From contig CM031618.1 of NCBI GenBank assembly GCA_018398815.1, positions 46,405,752 to 46,469,751 on the forward strand: a stretch of DNA of 64,000 nt, in the 5' to 3' direction. Both the position numbers and the translations under genes were made by a program. The notes beneath the pieces were generated by a model that had not been told where the DNA came from, did not search any database, and worked only from the letters and a program-made list of their open reading frames with translations. This document shows, in pieces, positions 45,052 through 56,559 of this stretch (position 1 is the first letter of the stretch; each line of letters opens with the position of its first letter). Source of the DNA: Conus ventricosus. Its lineage: Eukaryota > Mollusca > Gastropoda > Neogastropoda > Conidae.

Positions 45052-45724
45052 AGACAGGTGCTGAGCAACAAGACCTTGGGCCACGATCTACAATTCCGAG
45101 GAGCTGAACTGCACACAGCATACAGTACACAGGTTGTAAGCAGGAAGCTGAGGTTTGGACAGGAACAGGTTGTTGTACTGATTTTAATGCCATTTACTCG
45201 TCTGATTTCGCCAGATTAGAAATCAAGGATCAAAATGCAAAGTGTTTGTCATGTGATGTTTGTCACTTTGTATTGAATAGGTGTAATGAGTTTTTGAACG
45301 AAATTTAAAATAAAAGCTGAGCAAAAACAGGAAGACTGACCGTGTTCCCATTACATGACGTGTCTCTAAGAGCCAGTACTGCTAAATATCTGACCACCAT
45401 TGTTGATGTCTTCATTTCACTGGCCTCGTGAAAGCAAGACATATTATGAAAGGAAGTGTAGAGTACATCCTTGTAGGTTAGTGTTTGAACCATGAAGCTC
45501 CTATCATCATCCTCATCCTTGTTACAGTCTAAAATGACTTGGCCATTCATTGGCTGTTATCCACCTGACCTCAGAGTTGTTTCCCTTCTGACGTCCATGC
45601 CTTTAGGAGCAAGAAATGAGGCCACTAGACTGTGAAACGAAGAGAACAAACAGGTTACAAATCAAAGCTAAGTTATATTTGTCTGTCTACTGTTTCCAGT
45701 GTTGTTTCTCCTGTTGTACCGTTT
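45052..45724. other. 3' flank of FMO B; contains SINE empty site
   Basis: Aligns to 12,557-13,077 plus 13,450-13,610 of copy A. The bases CCTTGTTACAGTCTAAAATG (about 45,517-45,536) correspond to the single-copy target at which copy A carries the SINE and its two target duplications. Confidence 0.75.
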
Positions 45725-46200
45725 CTTTAATGGCAATCGAGGTGTGCCCCCAAGTGAAACTTTCAGACGGTTGCACGGGGAGCTCACCACGCCTCGCCTC
45801 TCCTAAAGAATTTTTCACACGTTTAGAATATCGAAAATATGCAGGGCCTAAAAAGAAATGAAAACGGAAAAATAATTTTGGAAAGATTTCGGATGCATGA
45901 CATTACCCCCCCCCCCCCCCCTCCCGATGAGAGACCACCAAGTTTCTATAGCGTAGCATGTTCTTTATTTTTCAACCTTTTATGAAAATACCTGTTCTAT
46001 CTGGATTGGGACAGAACTAACCGCGAGCTTGTTAGCTTGTCCAGGTAATTTTTCCCTGACGGGGCAGAACGCAGTATCTAAACAAACATGTACGAAAATT
46101 CCAGATAAATGATAGGTTAACGGATTATGGTCTGTCTGGAGAATAGACGGTTTTACCCTTAAGTTTGGCTAGTGCCCAATGTTCGCAGGTATTCTCTCTC
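45725..46200. repeat. Segmental duplicate of 25,920-26,440
   Basis: See 25,920-26,440. Here it follows the FMO flank directly, which shows the ancestral order. Confidence 0.88.
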
Positions 46201-46224
46201 TCCCTCTCTCTCTGCAGTGTTGTA

Positions 46225-46574
46225 TTGACATTCTCTGTCAACCGATGTGTGCAAGTGAACTTCATCACACTGGTCTTGGGCTTCTTGTTTTTTAGGCCAT
46301 TTCTTTTGCACAACAGAGATATCCTTGATTTCTATATCTACCCAACTTTCTTTCACTAACTCCATCACTTTTTTCACCAGATCTTCGTTCTCCTCTTCTT
46401 TGAGTCCATTGATTCTCATGGTTTCCCTTCGCTGATACTGATCCAGCCAATCCTGCTCGTATCGCAGCAAAAGATGTCCCTGTTGAGCCTTCTCTGAAAT
46501 ATTTCTGATTTTTCAGACAACCCTTTCTGACAGTTCTGTAACCACCTCCTTCATACAGACATCCACAGCCTTCT
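46225..46574 (-). pseudogene. LINE ORF1-like protein, C-terminal part
   Basis: On the minus strand the frame contains LLRYEQDWLDQYQRRETMRI, NGLKEEENEDLVKKVMELVK and WVDIEIKDISVVQKKW. This is the pattern of LINE ORF1 RNA-binding proteins, where an (E)xxxRRxxxRIxGxxE segment is followed by an acidic helix and the IxxxDIxxxxR strand of the RRM-like domain. It continues upstream, across the MITE at 46,579-47,761, into 47,766-47,990. The 3' side stops at the boundary with the duplicated flank (about 46,225), so ORF2 is missing. Confidence 0.7.
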
Positions 46575-46578
46575 TTAA

Positions 46579-47761
46579 AGGTCTACTTTAGAGTTTTTCG
46601 ATAATTGGTCAGCTTATGCAGAAATATGAAATGTTTATAAATTGGTAAAATAAACATCCGATTCGCTCCCGATCACACGAAATCGATCCGCGAAAGTGGC
46701 ATTTCACCCGTAATCAAGAAAACGGAGTAATCAACTAAATCTTGGCATGGCTTAACTACACTTGGATGTGACGTCACAGATGGACTGCCGTCAGCCGCGA
46801 CCTACACAATAAAGCCAACGCGACAGAAAGCGATTCTGATGGTTCTTGCACATCTCGATCAGTATTTAATTTATCATGTAAAAACAGTGACTATGATTGC
46901 GACAGCCAATGTAACTCTGGGGATGTTTCTGCAAGGCCTATACCTTATCAGTTTTGAACACTAAGTTCTTTTTACCACGTCAGTTTTTCCCGCTGGACCC
47001 CGGAAACGAGCTATTCAGTTCCAGCTGGAAAGCCCGAACCACATCATTCCGAAGGCGTACGGACTTTACCGAAGTCTCGAGGGAGGCTACCGACTGACTT
47101 TTTGATGCGATCACGCGTGGACGGGCGAGCGGAATTCTCCTTCCTCAAGCCTTAACCGTGTTCATTTAATTTAACAAGTGTGATCTGACCATAGATAAGA
47201 ACAGAATAAACGTGCGACTATCGTACTCATCTGTACGAGCATACCAAATCCGCCTTCAAAGTATAGCGCGCACATGCAGACGAAGTTTTTGATCCACTCG
47301 AACGGGCTCGGCATTGTCGGAACAGCTCGTTTCCGTGTCCAGCTGAACTGACGTGGTAAAAAATAACTTAGTGGCCCGGCATGGTTGCACCAACCGAATC
47401 CACTTCTTCGAGTATCTGGATCAGATGGAAATGTGTGCAAAGAATATCCGTCTCCTGCGACTGCTGCACACGCCTACAGCACAATATCTGCCACCCCCCT
47501 CGTGACTTTTTAGCTGTGGGGGATCGCAACTCGTGTTGCTTTCACTTGGCGTTGGCTTGTTGTGTAGGTCGCGGCTGACGGCTAGTCCATCAAGTGACGT
47601 CACGGTTTTCGGTCTACCGCGCGGGGTTTGACAGTGTGCAAAACTCGTTTTTTATCTGTTAAATTCTTCCGGCAACTTTTTTTGAAAAATGAATACCGTA
47701 CTGTATTATATGACATGTAGACCTCTTTTAACAAATTATCGAAAATCTCTAAAGTAGACCT
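46579..47761. mobile_element. TTAA-flanked foldback MITE (1.18 kb) inserted in LINE ORF1
   Basis: Ends AGGTCTACTTTAGAG and CTCTAAAGTAGACCT are inverted, with TTAA on both outer sides (46,575-46,578 and 47,762-47,765). Further inverted blocks nest inward. TGGACT(A)GCCGTCAGCCGCGACC lies at about 46,782-46,803 against about 47,566-47,590. CACGTCAGTT lies at about 46,977 against about 47,345. Most of the element is therefore one long imperfect hairpin, with a centre near 47,170. No transposase is present. TTAA targeting fits the piggyBac class, although the ends are not the usual CCY. Removing the element and one TTAA rejoins the LINE ORF1 frame exactly. Confidence 0.85.
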
Positions 47762-47765
47762 TTAA

Positions 47766-47990
47766 TGTAGCCCCAAGAACTGGAACGAGGAGTTCTACAA
47801 CTCGTGACGCAATATCTCCAGCATCACCATTGACGTCATTTTTAACCCACTTGTTCTTTTTCCCTTTCCCTTTGCCTTTGGCAGACGGACACGACTTCTT
47901 TCTGTCGTTCCATGCGCCCAGAACAGCCCCTTCAATATAAGGTCATCAAACCCGATGTTCCATCAAGATCTCACGATAAACCACTTGGGC
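47766..47990 (-). pseudogene. LINE ORF1-like protein, N-terminal part
   Basis: Minus-strand frame reads KSCPSAKGKGKGKKNKWVKN, then DVNGDAGDIASRVVELLVPV. It is a basic lysine-rich N-terminus followed by a helical segment, continuous in frame with 46,574 once the MITE is removed. Basic N-terminal regions are common in LINE ORF1 proteins. It is part of the same broken gene as 46,225-46,574. Confidence 0.65.
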
Positions 47991-48332
47991 CAGATTGAGA
48001 CATGTGAAGGTCAGTTACTAGACTAGCAAAAAACCGACTCGACCTTAAAAAAACAAAAACACTGCACTGTTTCGATTGGAGACGAACGCACTTCATCACA
48101 ACTGTCCACGACAATTTAAGACACACGTAAACTGTAAAATATACAAGTTAGCTCACTAACTCCACAAAATTCACAATTTTTTCAAGAGCATTGAAAAGAC
48201 AGCTTACAGACTCATCCGAAGTGCGTCACATCAGAGCCCACAAGTACCAAAAGATTTAGGATGGTGGTGCGTGCGTGTTTTGTTGTCTGACTCTCGCTCT
48301 CAAAAGTTTGGATGCGTGTACGACCTTTCCCC

Positions 48333-48488
48333 TAACACACACCCACACCACACGAACATGATAGCCAGGCAACACACACCCACACCATACGGACATGGAT
48401 ATCCAGGCAACACACACCCACACCATACGAACATGATAGCCAGCAACACACACCCACAACCATACGGACATGGATACCAGGCAACACA
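48333..48488. repeat. 37-bp minisatellite, four copies, alternating types
   Basis: Units begin AACACACACCCACACCA and alternate between ACGAACATGATAGCCAGGC and ACGGACATGGATATCCAGGC endings. The higher-order period is thus about 74. Confidence 0.88.
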
Positions 48489-48869
48489 CGTGTTAGAATT
48501 TCTTCTTTTATATGCTGCCTGAACCATCAATATGAATCGTTACCAAATCAATACATGCCATTACATAGAATACAGATCAATGCACGTCAATTAAGACATC
48601 AATACATAAGACACTTCAATCATCATATATGAGCGCATCATACTACGTATCGTGATATAACTCACAGATCTCGCCGGCGCCGTCCACAGTGTCTCACATA
48701 TACAGTCAACGCACTCGGTTCCACAGTACCCAAGCCACAGTCTACAGCACTAAAATAAGACGAAGGATAACCAAGGTCCCCACACGGTAAACACAGCCGT
48801 TCACAAACACAAGCGATGAAGAAGAAACTGGGGCTCAACACAGCAAGCACAATATATTACGTCGAACTA

Positions 48870-48985
48870 TCAGAAGAAGGACCGCAGATTCACAAGGCAC
48901 AAATAATCCATATAAGAAGAACCGCAGATTCACAAGGCACAGTAAACCATTGAAAAACTGCAGATTCACAAGGCACAGCAATCAA
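48870..48985. repeat. Tandem GCAGATTCACAAGGCACA repeat, three copies
   Basis: The 18-base core recurs three times at about 35-45 base spacing within the 1.19 kb insertion. Confidence 0.8.
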
Positions 48986-49459
48986 TATTGAATCCCCGAG
49001 AACACGATTTCAGCAAAATCCCATAGAACACAAAAAACTTCAATTCGACGTATTGTTGATCTAAAAAAAACAAATTAATTAGCTTTTCCGTGTATTGATA
49101 TTACAATGTTCAAATCAATAAACTCAGCCCACCGATACACATGAGGTTTTACAATCAGAGCACATAAATATTCTTCATGAGTTTTAAGTCACTCTCGGCG
49201 ACACAGCATTCACAACATTTTTATAACAAATAAATTTCCTGATACATATTCTGCTGGTAAACCCTCATCAGAAGCATCGCACATACAGTGAACTTCGACG
49301 CACTACTGACTTGAAAGTCAGCCTCTCCACATAGTATCACTACGAGAAAACGACGATTAAAACAAAATAAAGTAGGCTGGACACCAAAGCCTTGGCCGTT
49401 AGTTCTTGCTCTCTTCTCCCCGTCAAATATTATATCGTATCAGAGCCCACAAGTACCAA

Positions 49460-50210
49460 TTCTTCGAATACTTGGAAATCCCCCCCATGTTTTAGGACGA
49501 ACAGTAAGACCTGCATTCTTGGGAGTTGTCAATACTTCTTCAAAATAAGACAGATGGTTTGTCTAATCAGCCTTTACCACCAAAATGTCATCAAAGAAGG
49601 AGGAACTGATGCTTTAATCAAATGCAGCTTACACAGCTAAAGGGCGAATGTTGCAGAGATGTCAAAAGCCCATCCAGCAGGGGTCTTGAGTGAAACTGTG
49701 ACGATGGATTCTCCCTTGTGTCCAACGGGTGAGTAGGCAGGCAGGTCATCTGCTGATGTGGGCCCTCATGTGGGAATGAAGACCAATTCATGAGGCACAA
49801 AGTCGTCCACAGACGCTTCATGGAATGGAGTCCTGAAAAGATGGGCCCCGTTTTCTCCGATCCTCTTTTCCTGGATGGCGCTGCTCTGTTGCGCTCACAC
49901 ATCTTTGTGCCTTTGGTAACAGTGACACAAGTGTATGTACCAATGTCCTTTGGTGAAGTCAGTTTAGGTAAGAGGCCCAAAGTCAATGCAGAATCTGCCA
50001 CTGTCATTTTGTAGTCACCAGAGCAATGGGAAATGAGTCCGGAGACTTAGAAAGTGCAAGAGTTGAAGGTCTCACATGGATTTTCACCTGTTTCTCAACA
50101 GATCGGACCCGAAGACTTTGGAGAGTAGAGACTTCACGCAGACTCACAAAGCAATTTTTTCGATCTGATAGGTAACCAAAACAAGGTTTGTCATTATCTC
50201 CAACTGTATG
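49460..50210 (-). pseudogene. Gypsy-type reverse transcriptase fragment
   Basis: Around 49,620-49,500 the minus strand reads FFDDILVVKAD, then HLSYFEEVLTTPKNAGLTVR and PKTWGGFPSI. This fits the Gypsy RT pattern of YxDDILxxS, a short HxxHLxxVL segment, and GLTxxPxKCxFG. The catalytic doublet DD is preserved and an in-frame stop follows it. Upstream text (about 49,690-49,650) includes WAFDISATFA at the place of the PFGLxNAPATFQ block. Frames shift repeatedly. The 129-codon ORF at 49,618-50,007 is in a different frame and is not the protein. The segment up to 50,210 is probably from the same element but not recognisable. Confidence 0.68.
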
Positions 50211-50559
50211 TATCACTGTCTTTTGGCCACGGATAACTTGCTTTTCTCAATAACGTCAATAACATTGCAAAAAAGGTTTCACTACTATCCAACACTGGTT
50301 TTTCAAATCGAATACGTATTGGTAAAGCAGTCTAACATTTTAAAAGTTTGTCCATCTCAGTTTAAACCTAGCTAGCAGATCAATAACCCCCTTGGTCGAC
50401 TGTCTAAAGGAAGCTCTAATGTGAGAATGTCCCGGGACGTTGATTTATGACTCTCTGTACATAAACAGAACAGTTTGGGCATATCTGTCGCAGTTTCGAT
50501 GATATTTTTCACGTTTCTGAGCGTCGTCCATTAAACCATTCGAATACATTGCTGGATTT

Positions 50560-51000
50560 TGTATGGTATGTTGGGAGAATGGACTGTTTAATGGTTACGA
50601 GATGACAGATGTATTTGATCTAACCTGAAGTCAGCTGTTTACTACAACCACTCAGGAGATCCTCAAGATAATCTGCCCTTAAATAATAGACATGATCTCC
50701 AGCCAAACTACGTACTTTATGGACTTCAGGGGCACAACACAAGATCAACTACAATGCATTGAAACACGTTGTAGATATTTTTCCCAAAGCAACAAGGTAG
50801 ACAAATTCTATTGCATTGGCCCTCTGAAAAAAACACATACGTTGCAGCACTTGCCTACTGAGCGAAAAGGGCTAAAAAGAACGTTCTGCACATGCCTTGA
50901 TTATCTGAGGTGATACAGCATGGGCAGCAAAACAAACGGACACATAGGAAGAAGCGTCAGCTTGAAAACATTGCAGAGAAAACATGGGAGAAAGAGATCC
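50560..51000. repeat. Segmental duplicate of 26,490-26,937
   Basis: Ends with AAAGAGATCCTTTAACACACATG (about 50,991-51,013). This is the single-copy counterpart of the first part of the 64-bp minisatellite unit in copy A. Confidence 0.88.
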
Positions 51001-51009
51001 TTTAACACA

Positions 51010-51114
51010 CATGACACGCACGCACGCAACGCACGTACACACACACACACACACACACACCACACACACACACACACACCACACACACACACACACACAC
51101 CACACACAAACACA

Positions 51115-51189
<75 letters not shown>

Positions 51190-51275
51190 AACAAACACAC
51201 ACACACAACCACACACACACACAAAACACACACACACACACACACACACACAACACAAAACAACGCACACACACA

Positions 51276-51335
<60 letters not shown>

Positions 51336-51337
51336 AC

Positions 51338-51400
<63 letters not shown>

Positions 51401-51564
51401 CACATTGCACACATACACACATACACACACACACACACATAACACACACACCTACACACACACACACATACACACACACACACACACACAGGCACACACA
51501 CACACACACACACATACACACACACACACACACACATACACACACACCACTACACACATACACA

Positions 51565-51602
<38 letters not shown>

Positions 51603-51608
51603 ACACCC

Positions 51609-51640
<32 letters not shown>

Positions 51641-51675
51641 AAACACACACACCACACACACACACACACCCGCGC
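51010..51675. repeat. Long (CA)n microsatellite
   Basis: About 665 bases of CA with scattered CCA, AAA and ATA interruptions, followed by CGCGCGTGCG. A GT tract at 51,784-51,833 lies in inverted relation. Open frames up to 282 codons on both strands are translations of this repeat. Confidence 0.97.
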
Positions 51676-51833
51676 GTGCGTGATTCTTTTGGGCGTGTGT
51701 CTCTATGTGTGGGGTCTAGAGGCGCATGCATATGCATGCAACCCCGCATGTGTTTAATGAATTCGTGAGTGCGCGCACGCCGTCAGTGTGTGTGTTTTGT
51801 GTGTGTGTGTGTGTGTTGTGTGTGTGTGTGTGT

Positions 51834-52527
51834 CCGTGCATGGATTTGTAATTACCTTCACCTCGATCAAGGGTTTCCTCTATATTTGTGACGGAAGCGA
51901 ATGAATGATTCATAGAAGACCGCACGTGCAGACAATGGATTTTGACAATGCAGGTCACAGCAATGGCACAGTGTGTTGGCTGACAGGGAGACGTTAAATG
52001 CGAAGTTCATCATGCAAAGTCTGTACACCTGACAATGCACGTGTGATACAGGGCATGCCACTCGAAATAGGTTTTGCCAGTAGTAAAATCAAGTCGATTG
52101 TTTCACACACAGAGATTTAGTCATTTTTTTTTCTCAAAGCTGTTTGCTCTCGCCGATGCTGTAATTAGTCTATGACTCATCTTTCTAGGTTTTATTTGTT
52201 TGTTTGTTTGTTTTACTTATTATATGCTGCGAAGCAAAAGGAAGACGTATTATAGTCTTTTCCCACTAAATAATACAAAAGTCACACAGTGCGTTCTTTG
52301 TTTTATCATATTCTGCAAATAAATTATAAGAATAAACATCATCACTTCTTTTAATTTCATTATTTTGTTTCACCAGCATTCTTTCGAAAGTGTTTTTTTA
52401 ACATTAAAAAAGGGAAAAAAGGAACCTCATCCGACTCACTTCGTTTCGAGTTTCACAGAAAACTGTGTGTATTAAAACTTGATGGTATCATACTGAACAG
52501 TCCTCTACAAGTTTAACAGATACAGTC
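51834..52527. other. Upstream region of the GPCR gene; nothing specific recognised
   Basis: About 700 bases of AT-rich sequence, with a short GTTT repeat near 52,195-52,212 and no exon recognised. A promoter cannot be pinpointed from the sequence alone. Confidence 0.4.
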
Positions 52528-53654
52528 ATGACCAATAGGTCTATACAGACTCCGTCCATGCGTGGTGACGTACACACTGACGGCCAGAATCAATTCACTC
52601 CCGAAGGGTGTGTCCTAATCAGAAGTAGCATGATGATGTTTTTGCCCTGGAACAACTCTGACAATATCATAAGTAGAGAAGTGGTATCCTCTGCACGCAT
52701 AGTACAATTATACATAGTCGTCATCCTGTTTCTGATTGGTGGATCTGCCAACGTCATCAACATGGCGGTGTTTCTGAAACAAGGCCTCAGAGACCGTATC
52801 AACTTGGTGCTGTTTTCACTGTCAGTAGCTGATGGGGTGATGTTAGTCATGACCACGTTGCTACGTTGGGATGAATTCAGAATACACGTGACCGGGAGAG
52901 TCTCAGGTGGTTCAGTCTACGCATTTATTGTGAACAATCAGCTTGTGGTCATCCAGGGTTCCGGGTTCGTTTCCATCATCCTGTCAGCCGTCATCGCCTG
53001 TGAGAGATGTTACTGTGTGCTCTTTCCACTGAAGTACCAGACCATGATGCGCACGAGAACCATGGCGTGTATGATTGTCGCTGTGTGTGTTGTAATCCTT
53101 GGTCTCTATTTTGTATCGATTCTGAGGTATCATTATGCGTGCACTTTCGATGTTGACACTGGTGAGGTTATGAGCACGTTGTTTCCAAGGAAGTGTACAT
53201 GCGTCACAAAGGACCCATTGATTTCATAGGCAACGTTATCTTTGGAGCGTTTGTGCCTGTTGGTGTGCTGTTAGTGGTTGTAACAGCGACTGCTGTGACT
53301 GTGTGGAAACTCAGGCAGTCTGTGGCATGGCGTTCAGAAACATCGTCATCAATATCTCCGAAAGAAGTGGCGCTGACCAAAATGCTTGTTGGTACCTCTG
53401 TACTGCTCACCTTCTGTCTTTCTCCCACTGTGCTTTTCCGCATCATCCGTGTCTTTCTGACAGAGGTCAACGTCGGACGACGACACCACAATTTGTATCT
53501 ACTCTGTTTGTACATTTCAGAGCTGATCACCATGATCAATTCTAGTGCCAACATCTTCGTTTATTATGTGATGGGCTCTCGGTATAGACACACATTCTGG
53601 GCATTGTTTAAAAGACAGACGGGGCAGAAGAGGATGCATGACGTCAAAAGGTAA
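52528..53654 (+). CDS. Class A (rhodopsin-like) G-protein-coupled receptor, intronless, one frameshift
   Basis: Seven hydrophobic segments over about 375 codons. From ATG 52,528 a 56-residue N-terminus has N-glycosylation sites (NRS, NNS). TM1 (residues about 57-83) has GGSANVINM, with Asn at the 1.50 position. TM2 has NLVLFSLSVAD, with Asp 102 as 2.50. TM3 ends ACERCYCVLFPLK, so E-R-C replaces D-R-Y. TM4 is about 180-200. The frame then shifts between about 53,150 and 53,225 into TM5 (FIGNVIFGAFVPVGVLLVVV), TM6 (VGTSVLLTFCLSPTVLFRII, lacking CWxP) and TM7 (INSSANIFVYYVMGSRYR, with NSSANIFVYY in place of NPxxY). The usual TM3 cysteine (3.25) is not seen. The ligand is unknown. Intronless divergent receptors of this kind are common as peptide or chemosensory receptor expansions in molluscs. 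The frameshift may be an error. Confidence 0.9.
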
Positions 53655-54338
53655 TTACAGGTGGCCTGCGTTATGCCACAGTAGTGGCGGTGTGTCTACG
53701 GTTTCTGCTTTTAGCTTGCAGGAACACTGCCCTCCTCAGCGTGTGAAGTGTTAGACTCCGAATGTTTGTCAACTAATCAATGCAGTGTCCGCCTTCCCTT
53801 CCCCTCCCTTACTCCCCGTCCAATATGACACTGATGCAGATATACAAAATGGAGAAGATCTTTATCAATAGTTCAGCTTAGTAGTCGATTTTATTGAGAA
53901 GTACACAGGTGGGGACATGAAAAAGAGTCCTCCTTTGTGGAACTGCATTTAGCTGTGTGTGCTTCATTGTTTAATGTATAATGATTCAATACACAAAAAA
54001 TATAAACAACAGACTCGACAGAATAAGATAAGACAACAAAACGTACTAATACTGTGTTAGCTTTACATTGCAAACAGTGTCGGTAAGTTGTGCACATTCT
54101 TTCAAACGTCCTAAATGGAATTGAAAAAAAGAAAAAAAGAAAACGCAAAGGCTTGAAAACAGGCTTTACAATTTGTTGTATCTACAGAGTCTAGTTTTCA
54201 AGATCGTTTGCGGGTTTTCACCTTAACTACTTTTTTTTCCAACGTGATCAAAGGTATGCCTGGTTTCAACATATTTTTTAAATGTTTCAAGTTTATCATG
54301 CCAGTTGATGTGTGCATACACAAATTACAACCCCCCAA

Positions 54339-54343
<5 letters not shown>
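53655..54343. other. 3' flank of GPCR gene; no gene recognised
   Basis: AT-rich, with only short open frames and no domain. No convincing polyadenylation pattern could be tied to the receptor. Confidence 0.4.
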
Positions 54344-54374
<31 letters not shown>

Positions 54375-54377
54375 AGC

Positions 54378-54412
<35 letters not shown>

Positions 54413-54425
54413 AAAAACACACACA
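54344..54425. repeat. (CAA)n microsatellite
   Basis: About 22 CAA/ACA trinucleotides with one AAG interruption. Poly-N and poly-T readings are not genes. Confidence 0.95.
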
Positions 54426-54794
54426 CACTTTGAAACCTGTAGATATCTTCCCCGATGAGGTTATGGGTTTCCATTCCTTGCAGCCATTGGAATCGTAATA
54501 GACAAGCCTGCAAAGGATGGACTCACAGGTCCTGTTCCTGTTCTTGACCAAAGCTCTTTAAAAACTCATCTTAAACTGTCTCCGAATCTTCTATATTGCT
54601 GCAATAACGATGCCATTCTCATAGAACTTTGCTCAAACGATTTGGGTATTCCTTGTCAATTGAACGGGAAATTACATCTACGTTACATTTTGTTATAAAG
54701 GCAATTTGATTTCAACGACAACTAGTAACCAATGAACCATCATTACTTCTATTTATGATACGTGACTGAATAACGGTTTTTAAGAAAACAATGA

Positions 54795-54795
<1 letters not shown>

Positions 54796-54865
<70 letters not shown>

Positions 54866-54930
54866 TGTACGTATGTGTGGTGTGTGTGTGTGTGCGTGTG
54901 TGTGTGAGTGTGCATAAGCGCACGCATGCG

Positions 54931-55003
<73 letters not shown>
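54796..55003. repeat. (GT)n microsatellite in two blocks
   Basis: GT tracts at 54,796-54,900 and 54,933-55,003 around a short GC-richer bridge (GCATAAGCGCACGCATGCGC). Confidence 0.96.
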
Positions 55004-55004
<1 letters not shown>

Positions 55005-55239
55005 ATACGATTTCTTCCACACTTCATGGTTAACAATCGATCAAGACTGACAGACAATTACCTAACTTGAAATTTAAGCTTAAAAAAGGTTCTCTTTACA
55101 ACGTATTGCAATTGTCTTCTTGTACTCACAGTCTGGTGTTGTTGGTTTGTTTCTTTATCACATTTTACGGTAAGATTCTGTAACGCTGGACTTCTGGGAC
55201 TCAAATGTAAAAAAAAAGCATTTGAAGTAACTCCACTGG

Positions 55240-55400
55240 TTAACATGGACAAACAAATTACAAGAAAAAACATGATGCGTATTGATCTCTTCGGTCTTCT
55301 TCAGGCAAGATAACAAAAAGCAGTCAGGACAATGACAACAAAGAACCAGCAATCACTTATCTTCTCGAATTCGGCGCAAGATGGGCGTTGATTCGCTCTC
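55240..55400 (-). repeat. Copy of dispersed CTGAAGAAGACC repeat
   Basis: Minus strand has CCTGAAGAAGACCGAAGAG followed by ATCAATACGC, flanked by text shared with 60,130-60,290 (ACTTATCTTCTCGAATTCGGC against ACTTACCTTCTCATTCGGC on the + strand). It is a member of the same dispersed family as 13,843-13,930. Confidence 0.65.
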
Positions 55401-55804
55401 CCCTCATTCTCAGTTGAATGTCCTTACCGTGACTAGAAAACGGCTAGCCGTCAAATGTTTAATTTTCTTTTAATTTTTGTCCTGTTGTTCATATCCAAAA
55501 TACTTTCTACAAGATCTGAAAGACGTCACACGCCATTACACTCTCCCCCCCCCCCCAACCCCAAGTAACAGTTCTATTAATCGTCACATTGAAACGGCGG
55601 CGGTTGTACAAATGAAAGACTTTCATTATTTTGCAGACATGCATTGTCCATCATTAATCTGTTTTTTCAGGGACACGGTAAAAAAACATAATGGAATAGT
55701 TTAAAATACATTTGTTTACGAGCTGGTGAACAGATCATTAACTGGATAAGGAATTAAGAGACAAGTTTTACATGATCAAACTTTATGCTCGTTTATTGGA
55801 TAGA
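55401..55804. other. No gene recognised
   Basis: Contains a C homopolymer near 55,545. No exon-like sequence was recognised. Confidence 0.45.
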
Positions 55805-55837
55805 ACACACACACACACACACACACCACACACACAC

Positions 55838-55870
<33 letters not shown>

Positions 55871-56195
55871 AAAACACACACGGCGCAGCACGCACGCCCG
55901 CACGCACGCACGCACGCGCGCGCGCACACCACCACCACCACCACACCACACACACAAACACGCACACACACACACGCACGCACGCACGCACGCACGAAAC
56001 ACACACTCGCGTGCGCGCGCACGCCACACACGCACGAACAAAAACACACGCATGCACGCACGCACGAACACGCACACACGCACGCACTCACGCACGCACG
56101 CACGCACGCACGCACCACGGCACGCACGCACGCACGCAACCCCAAAACCCCACACAAAACACACCCCAAACACACACCACACACACACACACACT
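55805..56195. repeat. (CA)n/(ACGC)n microsatellite
   Basis: CA tracts mixed with CACG/GCAC blocks, a short CCA tract (55,927-55,945) and CG-rich tracts such as 55,912-55,926. Open frames across it on both strands are low complexity. Confidence 0.95.
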
Positions 56196-56559
56196 GATTC
56201 ATAGTTTCACGTCGGCATTGCAGACAGGCGTAGATAAGGGGTTGAATGTTTTCCTTTCTTTAGTGGAAACCGCGGCTAGTAAAAAAAGGGGTCACGTTCA
56301 GGCACTAGGTCAAACAGACTGTACAAACTCACGGGGCACAACCACCATGGTGGGATTTAAGAATGCGAAGTGTCGAAACAAACGAAACATTCCAAGTTAA
56401 ACATATTTAGAAAGACAAATGCCGACGAGGATCTGTACGGTCTTGATTCAAAAGCTGACTTTAAACACTGAGTAAATAAAACAAAGTGGACCACAACACA
56501 CGTGTTTTGAGGGAAAAAAATGAAGTCTGTGAAGATAAGAATTCAAAGTCTTTTTGGCA

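Larger units (their letters stand above)
48251..49438. mobile_element. 1.19 kb insertion flanked by a 21-bp target duplication
   Basis: The same 21 bases (beginning ATCAGAGCCCACAAGTACC) occur at 48,230-48,250 and 49,439-49,459. Long, variable-length duplications of this size are typical of target-primed (LINE or SINE-like) insertion. The insert has no RT, no terminal inverted repeats and no clear A-tail. It contains two internal tandem repeats (48,333-48,488 and about 48,870-48,985). The family is unknown. Confidence 0.65.

Noticed and set aside
49618..50007. 129-codon minus-strand ORF
   Set aside because: It overlaps the decayed Gypsy RT but in the wrong frame. The RT motifs are read in a neighbouring frame with stops.
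50901..51768. 282-codon open frames on both strands (VCVC and HTHT)
   Set aside because: Both are translations of the (CA)n tract. No flanking exon or domain is present.
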